Shown piece after piece: positions 40,607-48,914 of a DNA stretch of 64,000 nt. Numbering within the stretch: the stretch's first letter is position 1; each line of letters starts with the position of its first letter. The notes under the pieces are model-generated. The model was not told the origin of the DNA, did not search any database, and saw only the letters and a program-made list of their open reading frames with translations. Where the stretch lies: the NCBI RefSeq assembly GCF_024189295.1, contig NZ_JAIZEN010000006.1, forward strand, positions 62,001 through 126,000. Direction: 5' to 3'. Source of the DNA: Halobacillus sp. A1. Lineage in GTDB: Bacteria; Bacillota; Bacilli; Bacillales; Halobacillaceae. A program made the translations under genes and the position numbers.

Positions 40607-41761
40607 TTATGCCACAATTTTAGTAAGAATGTCCAAAGCCTCGTAGTTCCAAACTGCCGGTGTTGCCTCTTTCCCAATAGAAAGCGCGCTCATGAGTCCG
40701 AAATATACACTTATGATAGCAAGCCCAGCAATACTCAGAGCAGCGGCAGGAGAACTGTTTTGCTGAAAAGCATAAAATACGAGAAATAAAAACACACCGC
40801 CTATGGTTATAAAAAGGAGGCTGATGACACTTGGCTGAATAACCAAACCCGTCTCAGCTCCTGCTGAAATAGAAGTAAACGTCCGAAACAGAATCGAAGG
40901 ATCTTCTCCTCTTAACGTCTGCGAAATATTATGGGCAGGTTCCTTCTCTGTCAAAAATCCAGTAATCATGAATATACTGATCAGGATCACACTTTCTGCT
41001 CTCCACCAGGATCGAGGTGAAAATGAGTGGTTATGATGCATCTTTTGACTTATGAGAAAGCCGTTAATACATGCAAACAACAAAAGCGGCACATAAAGTA
41101 GATGCTTCAATAACAGTGCTTGACCATACGTTAAAATCCAGGAATCTACAATTCTTTCGTTCAGAAGGAAGGTCATGAACAAGCCTGTGAATGTAAGGAT
41201 TACGATGCAGCCTAAGGCTAAAAACGTAAACCAATCAATGAACTCCTTCCATTTACGGTCACTTACTGAGAACCAGCTCACAATCAGCAGTACTCCCGCC
41301 CAGGAGCTTACGGAAACAAGATGAAAAATATGGGCGGCTGCTCCCGGGAAGCTTCCCATGTTGGCCGAGTGTCCGACTACCCCCTGGGTAACGATCATTC
41401 CTAAAGCAATCATTAGACCGGCACCAAAAATAACCGATTGCCTTACTTTTAACCTTAGTAACACGATAAAGAGCAGGGACAAAAGGGCCAGCACCAACCA
41501 GGCTTTTCCCGTTTCCAGGTGCAGCCACACATACATCAAACTAGACATGAACGACTCGTCACGGTATCCATTGATCCCGCTAGCCAGCTCCAGTACAGGT
41601 ACAAGAGACACAATCGGTACGAGCAGGGTACTTCCTTTGATCAATGTCTTCGGTAATTGAAGCTCTGGCTTATGGTCTTTAGGGATGGCCGACAGGATAC
41701 TGGCACCGATAATTATAGCAAAGCATATATACAAAATGCTGTTGCTAAAAGCGTAAATCAT
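40607..41761 (-). CDS. copD: Copper resistance CopD-domain membrane protein
   Basis: A 384-aa integral membrane protein with about nine to ten helices. The CopD domain region shows HIFHLVSVSSWAGVLLIVSW and LKHLLYVPLLL, with His residues in the bilayer that could ligate copper. Its ATG overlaps the copC stop (ATGA). In B. subtilis the two functions are fused as YcnJ, a copper importer; here they are separate genes. Copper import is inferred. Confidence 0.85.
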   Translation of the reverse strand: MIYAFSNSILYICFAIIIGASILSAIPKDHKPELQLPKTLIKGSTLLVPIVSLVPVLELASGINGYRDESFMSSLMYVWLHLETGKAWLVLALLSLLFIVLLRLKVRQSVIFGAGLMIALGMIVTQGVVGHSANMGSFPGAAAHIFHLVSVSSWAGVLLIVSWFSVSDRKWKEFIDWFTFLALGCIVILTFTGLFMTFLLNERIVDSWILTYGQALLLKHLLYVPLLLFACINGFLISQKMHHNHSFSPRSWWRAESVILISIFMITGFLTEKEPAHNISQTLRGEDPSILFRTFTSISAGAETGLVIQPSVISLLFITIGGVFLFLVFYAFQQNSSPAAALSIAGLAIISVYFGLMSALSIGKEATPAVWNYEALDILTKIVA

Positions 41762-42348
41762 GACTTCTTCCTAATAAACATAAAGGCGATGACTGCTACT
41801 GCAGCTAAAAGAGCTACAATAAGCGGAAGCGTCCAGCCTCCCTCATTTCCTGACTGATCCTCACTGGATTCTACTTGATCACCAGATTCAGCGGCGCTTT
41901 CATCCGATGCATTTTCTGCTTCGTTTTCCGCTTCCTTTTCTGCTTCCTCTTCCGCTGCTTCTTCAGCAGCTTCTTCGTTTTCTTCAACTTCTTCAAAACC
42001 TTCATATGTGTACTCAAGTTCATCTTCCATGACATGACCGTCTTCCCCTACAATGCTGTAAAATAAAGTGAAATCTCCATTTTCCATGGATGAGGGGAGC
42101 GTAACTTCAATGACATTCTCAGGAGAATGATTGATCTCAGTGACTTCCATTTCTTCTCCGCTTGCATTTGTTACATTAATCTCGTTCGGCTCCTGGACAG
42201 GAGAGTCAAATGTCAGCGTTATCGTCGAGTTCACTTCTGAAATGGTGTCTCCAGCTTCAGGATCTGCACTCTCCAAATGAGTATGAGCACCTGCCAGCGT
42301 CGGGAAAATAAGAACCAGCATGATGAGCATTAAAACGGCTTTCTTCAT
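41758..42348 (-). CDS. copC: CopC-domain copper-binding protein
   Basis: A 196-aa exported protein. The signal peptide ends before AHTHLESADP, so the mature protein starts with the copper-binding His brace; a second ligand region is VGEDGHVMEDEL. After the beta-sandwich (about residues 20-115) comes a very acidic Glu/Ala-rich linker (about 118-160) and a C-terminal membrane anchor with RKK. It hands copper to CopD, to which it is translationally coupled. The acidic linker fits a halophile's cell-wall environment. Confidence 0.9.
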   Translation of the reverse strand: MKKAVLMLIMLVLIFPTLAGAHTHLESADPEAGDTISEVNSTITLTFDSPVQEPNEINVTNASGEEMEVTEINHSPENVIEVTLPSSMENGDFTLFYSIVGEDGHVMEDELEYTYEGFEEVEENEEAAEEAAEEEAEKEAENEAENASDESAAESGDQVESSEDQSGNEGGWTLPLIVALLAAVAVIAFMFIRKKS

Positions 42349-42539
42349 ATTTTAACCTCTTTCTTAATTTAGAATGAATGGTATAAAATCCTCTACACAC
42401 ACGATTATAGTTTAGTTATAACAAAGATCCTAGTGGTAAGCTATAAAAAATTATTAACGATATTGTGACGTCATAATACTTTCTTTGAAGTTGATACACT
42501 TGAAAAGTACAACTTTGCCAGGACACTATAGAAAGGGGA

Positions 42540-42824
42540 ATGACTCAAGGACACGTTTATTCTAAGGAGTACAAATGTGAAAAAGAACTAACGCTTGCCG
42601 AGATCGGTAGGAAGTGGAAGATGGTCATATTATGGTCTCTCGTAAAAGAAGGAACGAAGCGTTTCAGTGAGCTGAAAAGATGGATACCTGTCACCATACA
42701 GCTTCGAGAATGAGAATCTGACTAAATTATCCACCGTAAAGTACATCCTGTAGTTCCTACTAAAGCAGAATATTCTCTGACCCCGCAAGGAAAATTACTT
42801 ATCCCTGGGTTAAATGCTGATTGA
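42540..42824 (+). pseudogene. HxlR-family transcriptional regulator remnant
   Basis: The plus-strand frame from ATG 42540 (preceded by AAAGGGG) reads as an HxlR winged helix: [28 protein letters not shown], then an in-frame TGA and TAA, and continues as [22 protein letters not shown] before a further TGA. The frame is kept across the internal stops, but about seven residues of the recognition-helix region after the IP motif are missing. It has 95 codons including stops. It is a recently decayed regulator, divergent from copC; its old target is unknown. Confidence 0.88.
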
Positions 42825-42875
42825 TGTTCTTTTAGCGAGGTACGGAAGTCTATTTGATAAATTAACAGTAAGGTT

Positions 42876-42920
42876 AAAAGAAAAGAAACCATTTGCTGAA
42901 TACAAATGGTTTCTTTTAGC
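42876..42920. terminator. Terminator between the HxlR remnant and the M23 gene
   Basis: AAAAGAAACCATTTG and CAAATGGTTTCTTTT form a 15-bp stem with a 7-nt loop. It follows the M23 peptidase stop on the minus strand and the HxlR remnant on the plus strand. Confidence 0.85.
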
Positions 42921-42937
42921 TTCATAGTTTTATAGAT

Positions 42938-44362
42938 TTAGAAGTTGACATGTTTCCTAGGGTCTACTGCATTACTCTTGGAAGCATTCCATGCTCCTTC
43001 ATGAACTTCAAAGTGAAGGTGGGGTCCGGTTGAACGGCCTGTATTTCCTACACGGCCAAGCTGCTCTCCCTTCGATACACGATCACCTGAGCTTACTTCA
43101 CGATTTTGCAAGTGCGCATAAACGGTCGTGTAAACTTGTCCATCAATATAGTGAGTGACATACACTACGTTTCCATAAGAAGAGGAGTAATACGACCTCA
43201 ACACTTCACCAGAAGCGGCGGCAACCACCGGTAATCCGTTTCCTCCGAGATCGATTCCCTGGTGTTCACTTCCCCAGCGCGGACCAAATCCTGAAGTGAC
43301 CGGGCCACTTGATGGCCGCATGAACTTATCGCTGGAAGAAGAAGGGGCTGGAGCTGATGAACTGTCGGCCGATGAACTGGAGCCGCTTGATGAATCCGAA
43401 GAACTGCTCTTCTCCGAGCTGCTTGAACTGCTTTCTTCTTTTTCAGCTTCTTCTTCTGCTTCTTCTGCTTCTTTTGCTTCTTCTTCTCTTTGTCGCTCTA
43501 ATTCACGTTCGCGCTCTCTCTCACGTTCTTTTTCTCTTTCGATTTCAGCCTGGACATTCTCTTCATCTTCTTCTGCATTTTTCATTGCTTCTTGAATAGC
43601 TGCCTCTTGTCCACTTAATAAAGATTCTTCTTCTTCAAGGGCCATTTTATGATCATGAAGCTCTTCTTCCTGCATCTCAAGTTCTTCCATCAATTCTTCT
43701 TTTTCTTCTAGTTGACTGTCCAGTTCTTCCTGGATCTCTTCAAGATCAGCTTTCTGTTCTTCAAGATCAGCCATTTTTTCTTCCACTTCTATTTGCTTTT
43801 CTTCTAACAGAGCTTTCTCTTCCATATGGGTATCCATGATATTCTTATCCTGGTCCATGATGGTAGTGACGGCTGACGCACGATCTAGAAAGTCACCAAA
43901 GCTTTGTGACCCCATGATGACCTCCAGGTATTGCACGTCTCCTCCACTCTTTTGCAAGGCACGTAACCGCTCTGTAAGCAATTCTTCACGCTCGTCGATA
44001 CGTTCCTTAAGATCTTCTATATCCTTTTCGAGCTGTTCTATTTCCTCTTCTGTCTTCTTAATTTCTTCCTCTTTCAAGCGAAGATTCTCTTGAGTTTCAC
44101 TCAGTTTATTATCAAGCTCTTCCATTTTGTCCTGAGTCTCTTCTTGTTCTTTTTCATTCTCAGAAATTTCTTCTTCTGTACTGTTTTTGTCGTCGGCAAC
44201 ATCATTTTTCTTTTCATCTACGCTGCCTTTTTCTTCTTCCAGCTCTTTTAGTTCTTCCCGAACTTCTTCCAAGTCTGCATTGGCGCTGACTTCCTTAAGA
44301 GGTGTAAACAATGCCCCCGCTGCAAGCAAAGCAGTTAATGATAAGGTGTAAAACTTTCTCAT
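42938..44362 (-). CDS. M23 peptidase with coiled coil, EnvC/PcsB-like
   Basis: A 474-aa exported protein: signal peptide (about residues 1-27), very long Glu/Lys-rich coiled coil (about 28-290), a Ser-rich linker (about 300-345) and a C-terminal LytM/M23 domain. Both zinc motifs, HQGIDLG and HLHFEVH, are present, so the endopeptidase should be catalytically active, unlike degenerate EnvC domains. It lies 28 bp downstream of ftsX. FtsEX controls coiled-coil murein hydrolases in other bacteria (CwlO, PcsB, EnvC), so this is its likely partner. Confidence 0.9.
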   Translation of the reverse strand: MRKFYTLSLTALLAAGALFTPLKEVSANADLEEVREELKELEEEKGSVDEKKNDVADDKNSTEEEISENEKEQEETQDKMEELDNKLSETQENLRLKEEEIKKTEEEIEQLEKDIEDLKERIDEREELLTERLRALQKSGGDVQYLEVIMGSQSFGDFLDRASAVTTIMDQDKNIMDTHMEEKALLEEKQIEVEEKMADLEEQKADLEEIQEELDSQLEEKEELMEELEMQEEELHDHKMALEEEESLLSGQEAAIQEAMKNAEEDEENVQAEIEREKERERERERELERQREEEAKEAEEAEEEAEKEESSSSSSEKSSSSDSSSGSSSSADSSSAPAPSSSSDKFMRPSSGPVTSGFGPRWGSEHQGIDLGGNGLPVVAAASGEVLRSYYSSSYGNVVYVTHYIDGQVYTTVYAHLQNREVSSGDRVSKGEQLGRVGNTGRSTGPHLHFEVHEGAWNASKSNAVDPRKHVNF

Positions 44363-44390
44363 ATGACCGTTTTCCTCCCCCTGAATTCCG

Positions 44391-45284
44391 TTAAACTTTC
44401 AAGAACTTCCTTACACTCATAACGCTTCCCCAAACGCCTATGAATGCTCCGATTACCAGAATCAAACCTGCCAGCTGAAAAGCGAAAGGGTTGAATGGAA
44501 GTAATTGGATGAAGTCGAACTGTATGCGGTCTTGCAAATTATAATATAAATAGTAATAACCACTCATCACGGCCGCAATTGGAATAATGGATCCGAGAAC
44601 CCCAAGGGTCAACCCTTCCACGAAGAAAGGCCAACGGATAAACGCATTAGTCGCTCCTACTAGTTTCATAATGCCAATCTCTTTTTTGCGGGCGATGATC
44701 GTTATCTTGATCGTATTAGATATTAAAAAGATAGCTGTAAAGACTAACCCTACGATTAGACCTAACCCTATATATCTTGCATATTCATTAAACTGGAACA
44801 GCCTTTGGACGATTTCTTCTCCGAAGTCGACCTCATCTACCTGATCCATAGCTTCTGCTTCTTCCGCAATTTGAATTGCATCAACAGGATTGTCAGGTTT
44901 AATGATAAAGGCATCATTTAATGGGTTGCTCTGTTCAAAAAGTTCAAAAGCCTTCCCCTGATCTCCGAGACTATCTACTAATTCATCTAACTCTTCTTCT
45001 TTCGAAGAGTAGGTCAATTCACCGACGGCTGGTAAATCTCCCAGATTATTTTCAAGTTCAGAAACCTGCTGCTCGTCAGCTGTCAATTCAACAAGAACTT
45101 TCACTTCAACATCATCTTCTATGTTTCCTGCTATTTCATTCAAATTCAGCATTAGAGCAAGAAATACTCCTACAAGCAGTAATGTCGTTGTAACGGCTCC
45201 CACCGCTGAAATCGTCATCCAGCCATTACGCCAAACACTTTTAGTTCCTTCACGAGCATGTCTGCCGAGGGTTTTAAATTTCAT
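44391..45284 (-). CDS. ftsX: Cell division ABC transporter subunit FtsX
   Basis: Membrane subunit of FtsEX, which couples ATP hydrolysis to murein hydrolase activation. Four membrane helices: one near residue 30, then an extracellular loop of about 110 residues, then three from about residue 180 on. The ATG at 45284 (MKFKTLGRHAREG) lies inside the last codons of ftsE and gives 297 aa; an upstream in-frame start runs into ftsE and is rejected. Confidence 0.95.
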   Translation of the reverse strand: MKFKTLGRHAREGTKSVWRNGWMTISAVGAVTTTLLLVGVFLALMLNLNEIAGNIEDDVEVKVLVELTADEQQVSELENNLGDLPAVGELTYSSKEEELDELVDSLGDQGKAFELFEQSNPLNDAFIIKPDNPVDAIQIAEEAEAMDQVDEVDFGEEIVQRLFQFNEYARYIGLGLIVGLVFTAIFLISNTIKITIIARKKEIGIMKLVGATNAFIRWPFFVEGLTLGVLGSIIPIAAVMSGYYYLYYNLQDRIQFDFIQLLPFNPFAFQLAGLILVIGAFIGVWGSVMSVRKFLKV

Positions 45285-45960
45285 AGCCGTATTCCCCCCG
45301 CGCCTCATCACGAACGATTTGACCATCTTCAATAGCGATAACACGTTTGCGGATGGTGTTTACAATTTCCTGGCTGTGGGTAGCCATAAGTACAGTGGTT
45401 CCTTTTGCATTAATTTCTTCTAAAATGTGCATGATTTCCCATGAAGTATCCGGATCTAAATTCCCTGTAGGCTCATCAGCAATCAAGAGGCGCGGACGAT
45501 TTACAATCGCTCTCGCAATAGATACCCTCTGCTGCTCTCCACCGGATAATTCATCGGGAATAAAACGCGCTTTATTTTTTAACCTGACTTGATCCAAAAC
45601 ATCCATGACACGACGCCGAATTTGGTTTGGAGATTCTTCAATAACCTCTAAAGCGAATGCAACGTTCTCATAAACTGTCAGTCTTGGAAGCAGACGGAAG
45701 TCCTGGTAAACGACTCCTACATTTCTGCGTAAAAAGGGTACTTTTTTTTCTTTTATCGTAGTTAAATTAAAATTATTTACATTAACAGTGCCTTTTGTCG
45801 CCTTTTCTTCTCTGAACATCAGCTTCGTAAATGTCGACTTTCCAGCTCCGCTGGGCCCTACTACATATACAAATTCTCCTTGATCTATATGTACGTCAAT
45901 CCCATTCAAAGCCGTTACACCATTAGGGTAAGTCTTATAGACTCCCTTCATTTCAATCAT
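45274..45960 (-). CDS. ftsE: Cell division ABC transporter ATPase FtsE
   Basis: ATPase partner of FtsX. Walker A GPSGAGKST near residue 35, signature LSGGEQQRV, Walker B LLIADEPTGNLD, and switch His in ATHSQEI. The frame also allows GTG 45969, but ATG 45960 is better spaced from AAGGTG and gives 228 aa. It overlaps ftsX by 11 nt. Confidence 0.96.
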   Translation of the reverse strand: MIEMKGVYKTYPNGVTALNGIDVHIDQGEFVYVVGPSGAGKSTFTKLMFREEKATKGTVNVNNFNLTTIKEKKVPFLRRNVGVVYQDFRLLPRLTVYENVAFALEVIEESPNQIRRRVMDVLDQVRLKNKARFIPDELSGGEQQRVSIARAIVNRPRLLIADEPTGNLDPDTSWEIMHILEEINAKGTTVLMATHSQEIVNTIRKRVIAIEDGQIVRDEARGEYGYEI

Positions 45961-46041
45961 ACAGATCACCTTAACTCCTTTACTAACAATATTCTAAGTT
46001 GTTTTTTAACTCTAGCTGTTTATCGTCTTAAGTCCTCGTTT

Positions 46042-46050
46042 ATTATACCA
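46042..46050 (-). promoter_or_regulatory. Extended -10 promoter of ftsEX
   Basis: TGGTATAAT on the minus strand (46042-46050), a consensus extended -10, about 80 bp upstream of ftsE. No good -35 is visible at 17 bp. Confidence 0.55.
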
Positions 46051-46218
46051 TTCAGATTCGAGTTTTTATGATAAAAAATTATTACATTTTCATTTCAGAA
46101 TCTTTAATAAATATATAAAATTCGACATTTTTTTCAGGATATGTACGTATTTTCTATATTGTGTAAATGGTTTAAGGAATGTCTATGTAATAGCCCCACG
46201 ATATGGAAAATGAACATA

Positions 46219-46247
46219 TAAAAAACCCGACTATATTCTGTCGGGTT
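46219..46247 (-). terminator. cccB terminator
   Basis: Perfect stem AACCCGAC / GTCGGGTT (46224-46231 and 46240-46247) followed by TTTTTT on the minus strand. Confidence 0.9.
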
Positions 46248-46267
46248 CGCTAAAAATTATTTATATA

Positions 46268-46621
46268 TCACTCCATTGTTGCAAGCCAGCTCGCTACTAA
46301 TTCAGCATCACTTTCTTCCACATTCTGCGCTGACATGGAGCCTTTTCCTTCTTGGATGATCGACTGGATCTCATCAGCAGAATATTTAGAGCCGATTTCA
46401 GTTAACGCCGGACCGACATTTCCTTCCATGTCGCCGCCGTGACAGCTTGCACAGCTTTGCTGATATACTTCTTCAGCCGCCGCAACATCCCCATCAAAAC
46501 TGGACTCTTCACTGCCGGTATCTTCAGACTCACCGCCATTTCCGGATTCATCGTCTCCACCGCCACAGGCACCTAATACTAAGATCATCCCTACTAAAGC
46601 AGCCCATAATAATTTATTCAT
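46268..46621 (-). CDS. cccB: Cytochrome c551 lipoprotein
   Basis: A 117-aa membrane-anchored electron carrier. Lipobox VLGACGGG gives Cys19 for lipid attachment by Lgt. An acidic Gly/Glu/Ser linker follows, then a class I cytochrome with CASCHG (heme attachment) and the axial Met in GSMSAQNV. In B. subtilis CccB is the lipid-anchored c551 at this same locus next to ftsE. Confidence 0.95.
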   Translation of the reverse strand: MNKLLWAALVGMILVLGACGGGDDESGNGGESEDTGSEESSFDGDVAAAEEVYQQSCASCHGGDMEGNVGPALTEIGSKYSADEIQSIIQEGKGSMSAQNVEESDAELVASWLATME

Positions 46622-46680
46622 CGCGCAACCCCCAAACAGGTAATTTTTTCATAAATGGATTATAGAATAGTATAACCTAA

Positions 46681-47553
46681 TCAACTCGTTTTAAAACCCT
46701 CTCCAAGTACTTCTGTTGCGTTCATAGCAACCACGAAAGCTCCTGGGTCAATGAGTTTGACGGTTTGTGTCAATTTAATGAATTCATTTTGCTGAACGAC
46801 ACACATGATGATTCTCCGCTCTTCTTCCGTATACCCTCCGGCACCACTCAACACAGTGACTCCACGATCAATTTCATGTAGAATTGCTGATCTCACTTTG
46901 TCCACGTCGTTCGTAATGATCATCACATTTTTAGAGGTGTTCAATCCCACTTGTACAAAATCAATCGTGCGACTGGTCACGAATAATCCGATTAAAGCAT
47001 ATAGTCCTTCTTCTACAGAAAAAACGAGAGCAGACGTAAGAACGATCATACCATCAAATAGAGCCACGCTGACCCCAAGCGGGAGATGCGTAAACTTATG
47101 TAGTACTTGAGCCGCTAAATCAATTCCACCAGTAGAAGCGCGCCCTCTAAACACAATACCAAGGCCTAACCCGACACCCATACCACCAAAAATCGCTCCT
47201 AAAAGAGGATTTTCTGAAGCCGGCTCCAATTGACTCGTCAACAAAACGAACAAAGGAAGCACCATCGTACCTACGAATGACTTCAAGCCGAAATTTTTCC
47301 CGAGGATAATGACACCTGTAATGAAAAGAGGTACATTAAGAACAGCCTGTACAATCCCCGGCTCCCATCCGAATACTCCTTTAGTTATCGTACTGATTCC
47401 TGCAACTCCGCCTGAAGCAATATTATTGGGGAGTAGAAAGATATTAAAAGCGAGCGCCACAAAGAATGACCCCAGAATGACTAGTCCGTATTCAATAATA
47501 TGTCGTAATAAAGGGGGCATAGGCTGGCGCCGGTATTTTTTTGCCATCATCAT
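46681..47553 (-). CDS. YitT-family membrane protein (YvjA-like)
   Basis: A 290-aa protein: five to six membrane helices (about residues 15-200), then a cytoplasmic DUF2179 domain (VMIITNDVDKVRSAILHEIDRGVTVLSGAGGYT). Function unknown in general. The start at 47553 follows AGGAGGAATT; an in-frame extension to 47709 runs through leader sequence with no ribosome site. Position between prfB and cccB matches B. subtilis yvjA. Confidence 0.88.
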   Translation of the reverse strand: MMMAKKYRRQPMPPLLRHIIEYGLVILGSFFVALAFNIFLLPNNIASGGVAGISTITKGVFGWEPGIVQAVLNVPLFITGVIILGKNFGLKSFVGTMVLPLFVLLTSQLEPASENPLLGAIFGGMGVGLGLGIVFRGRASTGGIDLAAQVLHKFTHLPLGVSVALFDGMIVLTSALVFSVEEGLYALIGLFVTSRTIDFVQVGLNTSKNVMIITNDVDKVRSAILHEIDRGVTVLSGAGGYTEEERRIIMCVVQQNEFIKLTQTVKLIDPGAFVVAMNATEVLGEGFKTS

Positions 47554-47689
47554 ACTAAATTCCTCCTGAATGAGTCGACTGCCGTTTAGGAGTATACCAC
47601 TGAGAAGATCAGAATGTAAACGCGATTGTGATAACGTATTACTATGGTAAAGTGTGAAGTTATTATATTTGTAGAAGCTACCTGTAAAA

Positions 47690-47726
47690 CAGAAAAACCC
47701 TCTCTTCATGTGGAAAAGAGAGGGTT
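47690..47726 (-). terminator. prfB terminator
   Basis: Perfect 11-bp stem AACCCTCTCTT / AAGAGAGGGTT (47696-47706 and 47716-47726), then TTTTT on the minus strand, right after the prfB stop. Confidence 0.9.
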
Positions 47727-47731
47727 CTACA

Positions 47732-48833
47732 TTAATTCATTTTGGAACGCAGGAAAGCGTTAATGAACTTATCAAGCTCCCCATCCATGACGGCCTGGGA
47801 ATTTCCGTTTTCTACATTGGTACGGTGGTCTTTCACCATAGAATATGGATGGAAAACGTAGGAGCGGATTTGACTGCCCCAGCCAATTTCCTTTTGCTCC
47901 CCTCGAATATCATCAAGTTCAGCCTGTTGACGTTCTATTTCCAGCTGATAAAGCTTAGATTTAAGCATTTTCATTGCTTGATCCCTGTTTTTCAACTGTG
48001 ACCGCTCGGATTGACAAGTCACAACAGTTTTAGTCGGGACATGAGTAATTCGAACTGCTGAGTCTGTCGTGTTGACGTGCTGACCGCCAGCCCCGCTGGA
48101 TCGGTACGTGTCAATTTTCAAGTCCTCAGTTCTCACATCAATTTCGACCTCATCATTGAATTCAGGCATAACTTCGCATGAAACAAACGACGTGTGACGC
48201 CGTCCAGATGAATCGAATGGAGAAATACGGACGAGGCGATGCACGCCTTTTTCAGCTTTCAAATAGCCATAAGCGTTATGTCCTTTTATCAGCAGAGTTA
48301 CACTTTTCACTCCAGCTTCGTCACCAGGAAGATAATCCATCGTTTCGACAGAAAAACCTTTCTTCTCGGCATAACGGGTATACATCCGAAGCAGCATGCT
48401 CGCCCAGTCCTGCGACTCAGTTCCGCCTGCCCCCGGGTGCAGCTCAAGGATGGCATTATTTTTGTCATAAGGTTCACTTAGAAGCATGTTAAGCTCAAAT
48501 TCGTTAAGGTTTTCAACGAGCACGGTCACTTCCTCTTCCAGTTCCTTACGAAGTTCTTCATCTTCCTCTTCTTTTACAAGCTCATAAGAGACTTCCAGGT
48601 TTTCGTGGGATTCTTCATGCTCCTCCAATGTGTGTACAAGGCTTTTCAGTCCATTCACTTCATTGATAACTTTTTGAGCGTTTTCCTGTTGATCCCAAAA
48701 TCCCGGCTCTGTCATTTCTTCTTCTAGCTCAGCAATGCGGGTCTTCTTTTGTTCGACGTCAAAGAGACCCCCTGAAGTCCGCTAATCGTTTAGCTGTATT
48801 ATCGAGTTCGTGGCGAATTTCTGCCATATCCAT
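47732..48833 (-). CDS. prfB: Peptide chain release factor 2, with programmed +1 frameshift
   Basis: RF2 recognises UAA and UGA stops. The first 24 codons from ATG 48833 ([24 protein letters not shown]) end at an in-frame UGA (48761-48759). Skipping the T at 48761 enters a frame of 342 codons ending at 47732, for a total of 366 aa, the standard RF2 length. The recoding site AGG-GGG-TCT-CTT-TGA-C is the classical one: internal Shine-Dalgarno AGGGGG, CUU slippery codon, UGA-C poor context. The GGQ motif is in [10 protein letters not shown] and the stop-recognition tripeptide region is present. Low RF2 favours frameshifting, giving autoregulation. It lies 81 bp downstream of secA. Confidence 0.98.
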
Positions 48834-48882
48834 TTTCCATCACTCCTAGTAAGATTCAAGACGTCACATAAGCACAAGGGAA

Positions 48883-48906
48883 GACACCCTCTTATACGAG
48901 GGTGTC
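48883..48906 (-). terminator. Hairpin between secA and prfB
   Basis: Perfect 9-bp stem GACACCCTC / GAGGGTGTC (48883-48891 and 48898-48906), but the following sequence TTCCCTTG is a poor T tract. It may terminate only partly and let prfB be transcribed with secA. Confidence 0.6.
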
Positions 48907-48914
48907 CTCTTCTA

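Noticed and set aside
41881-42000. Repetitive GAA/GCA tract in copC considered as a microsatellite-like insertion
   Set aside because: It codes in frame for an acidic Glu/Ala linker between the CopC domain and the anchor, common in cell-surface proteins of halophiles.
43296-43599. Low-complexity Ser/Leu-rich frames opposite the M23 peptidase
   Set aside because: They are antisense to the Glu-rich coiled coil; their bias is a mirror of GAA/GAG codons.
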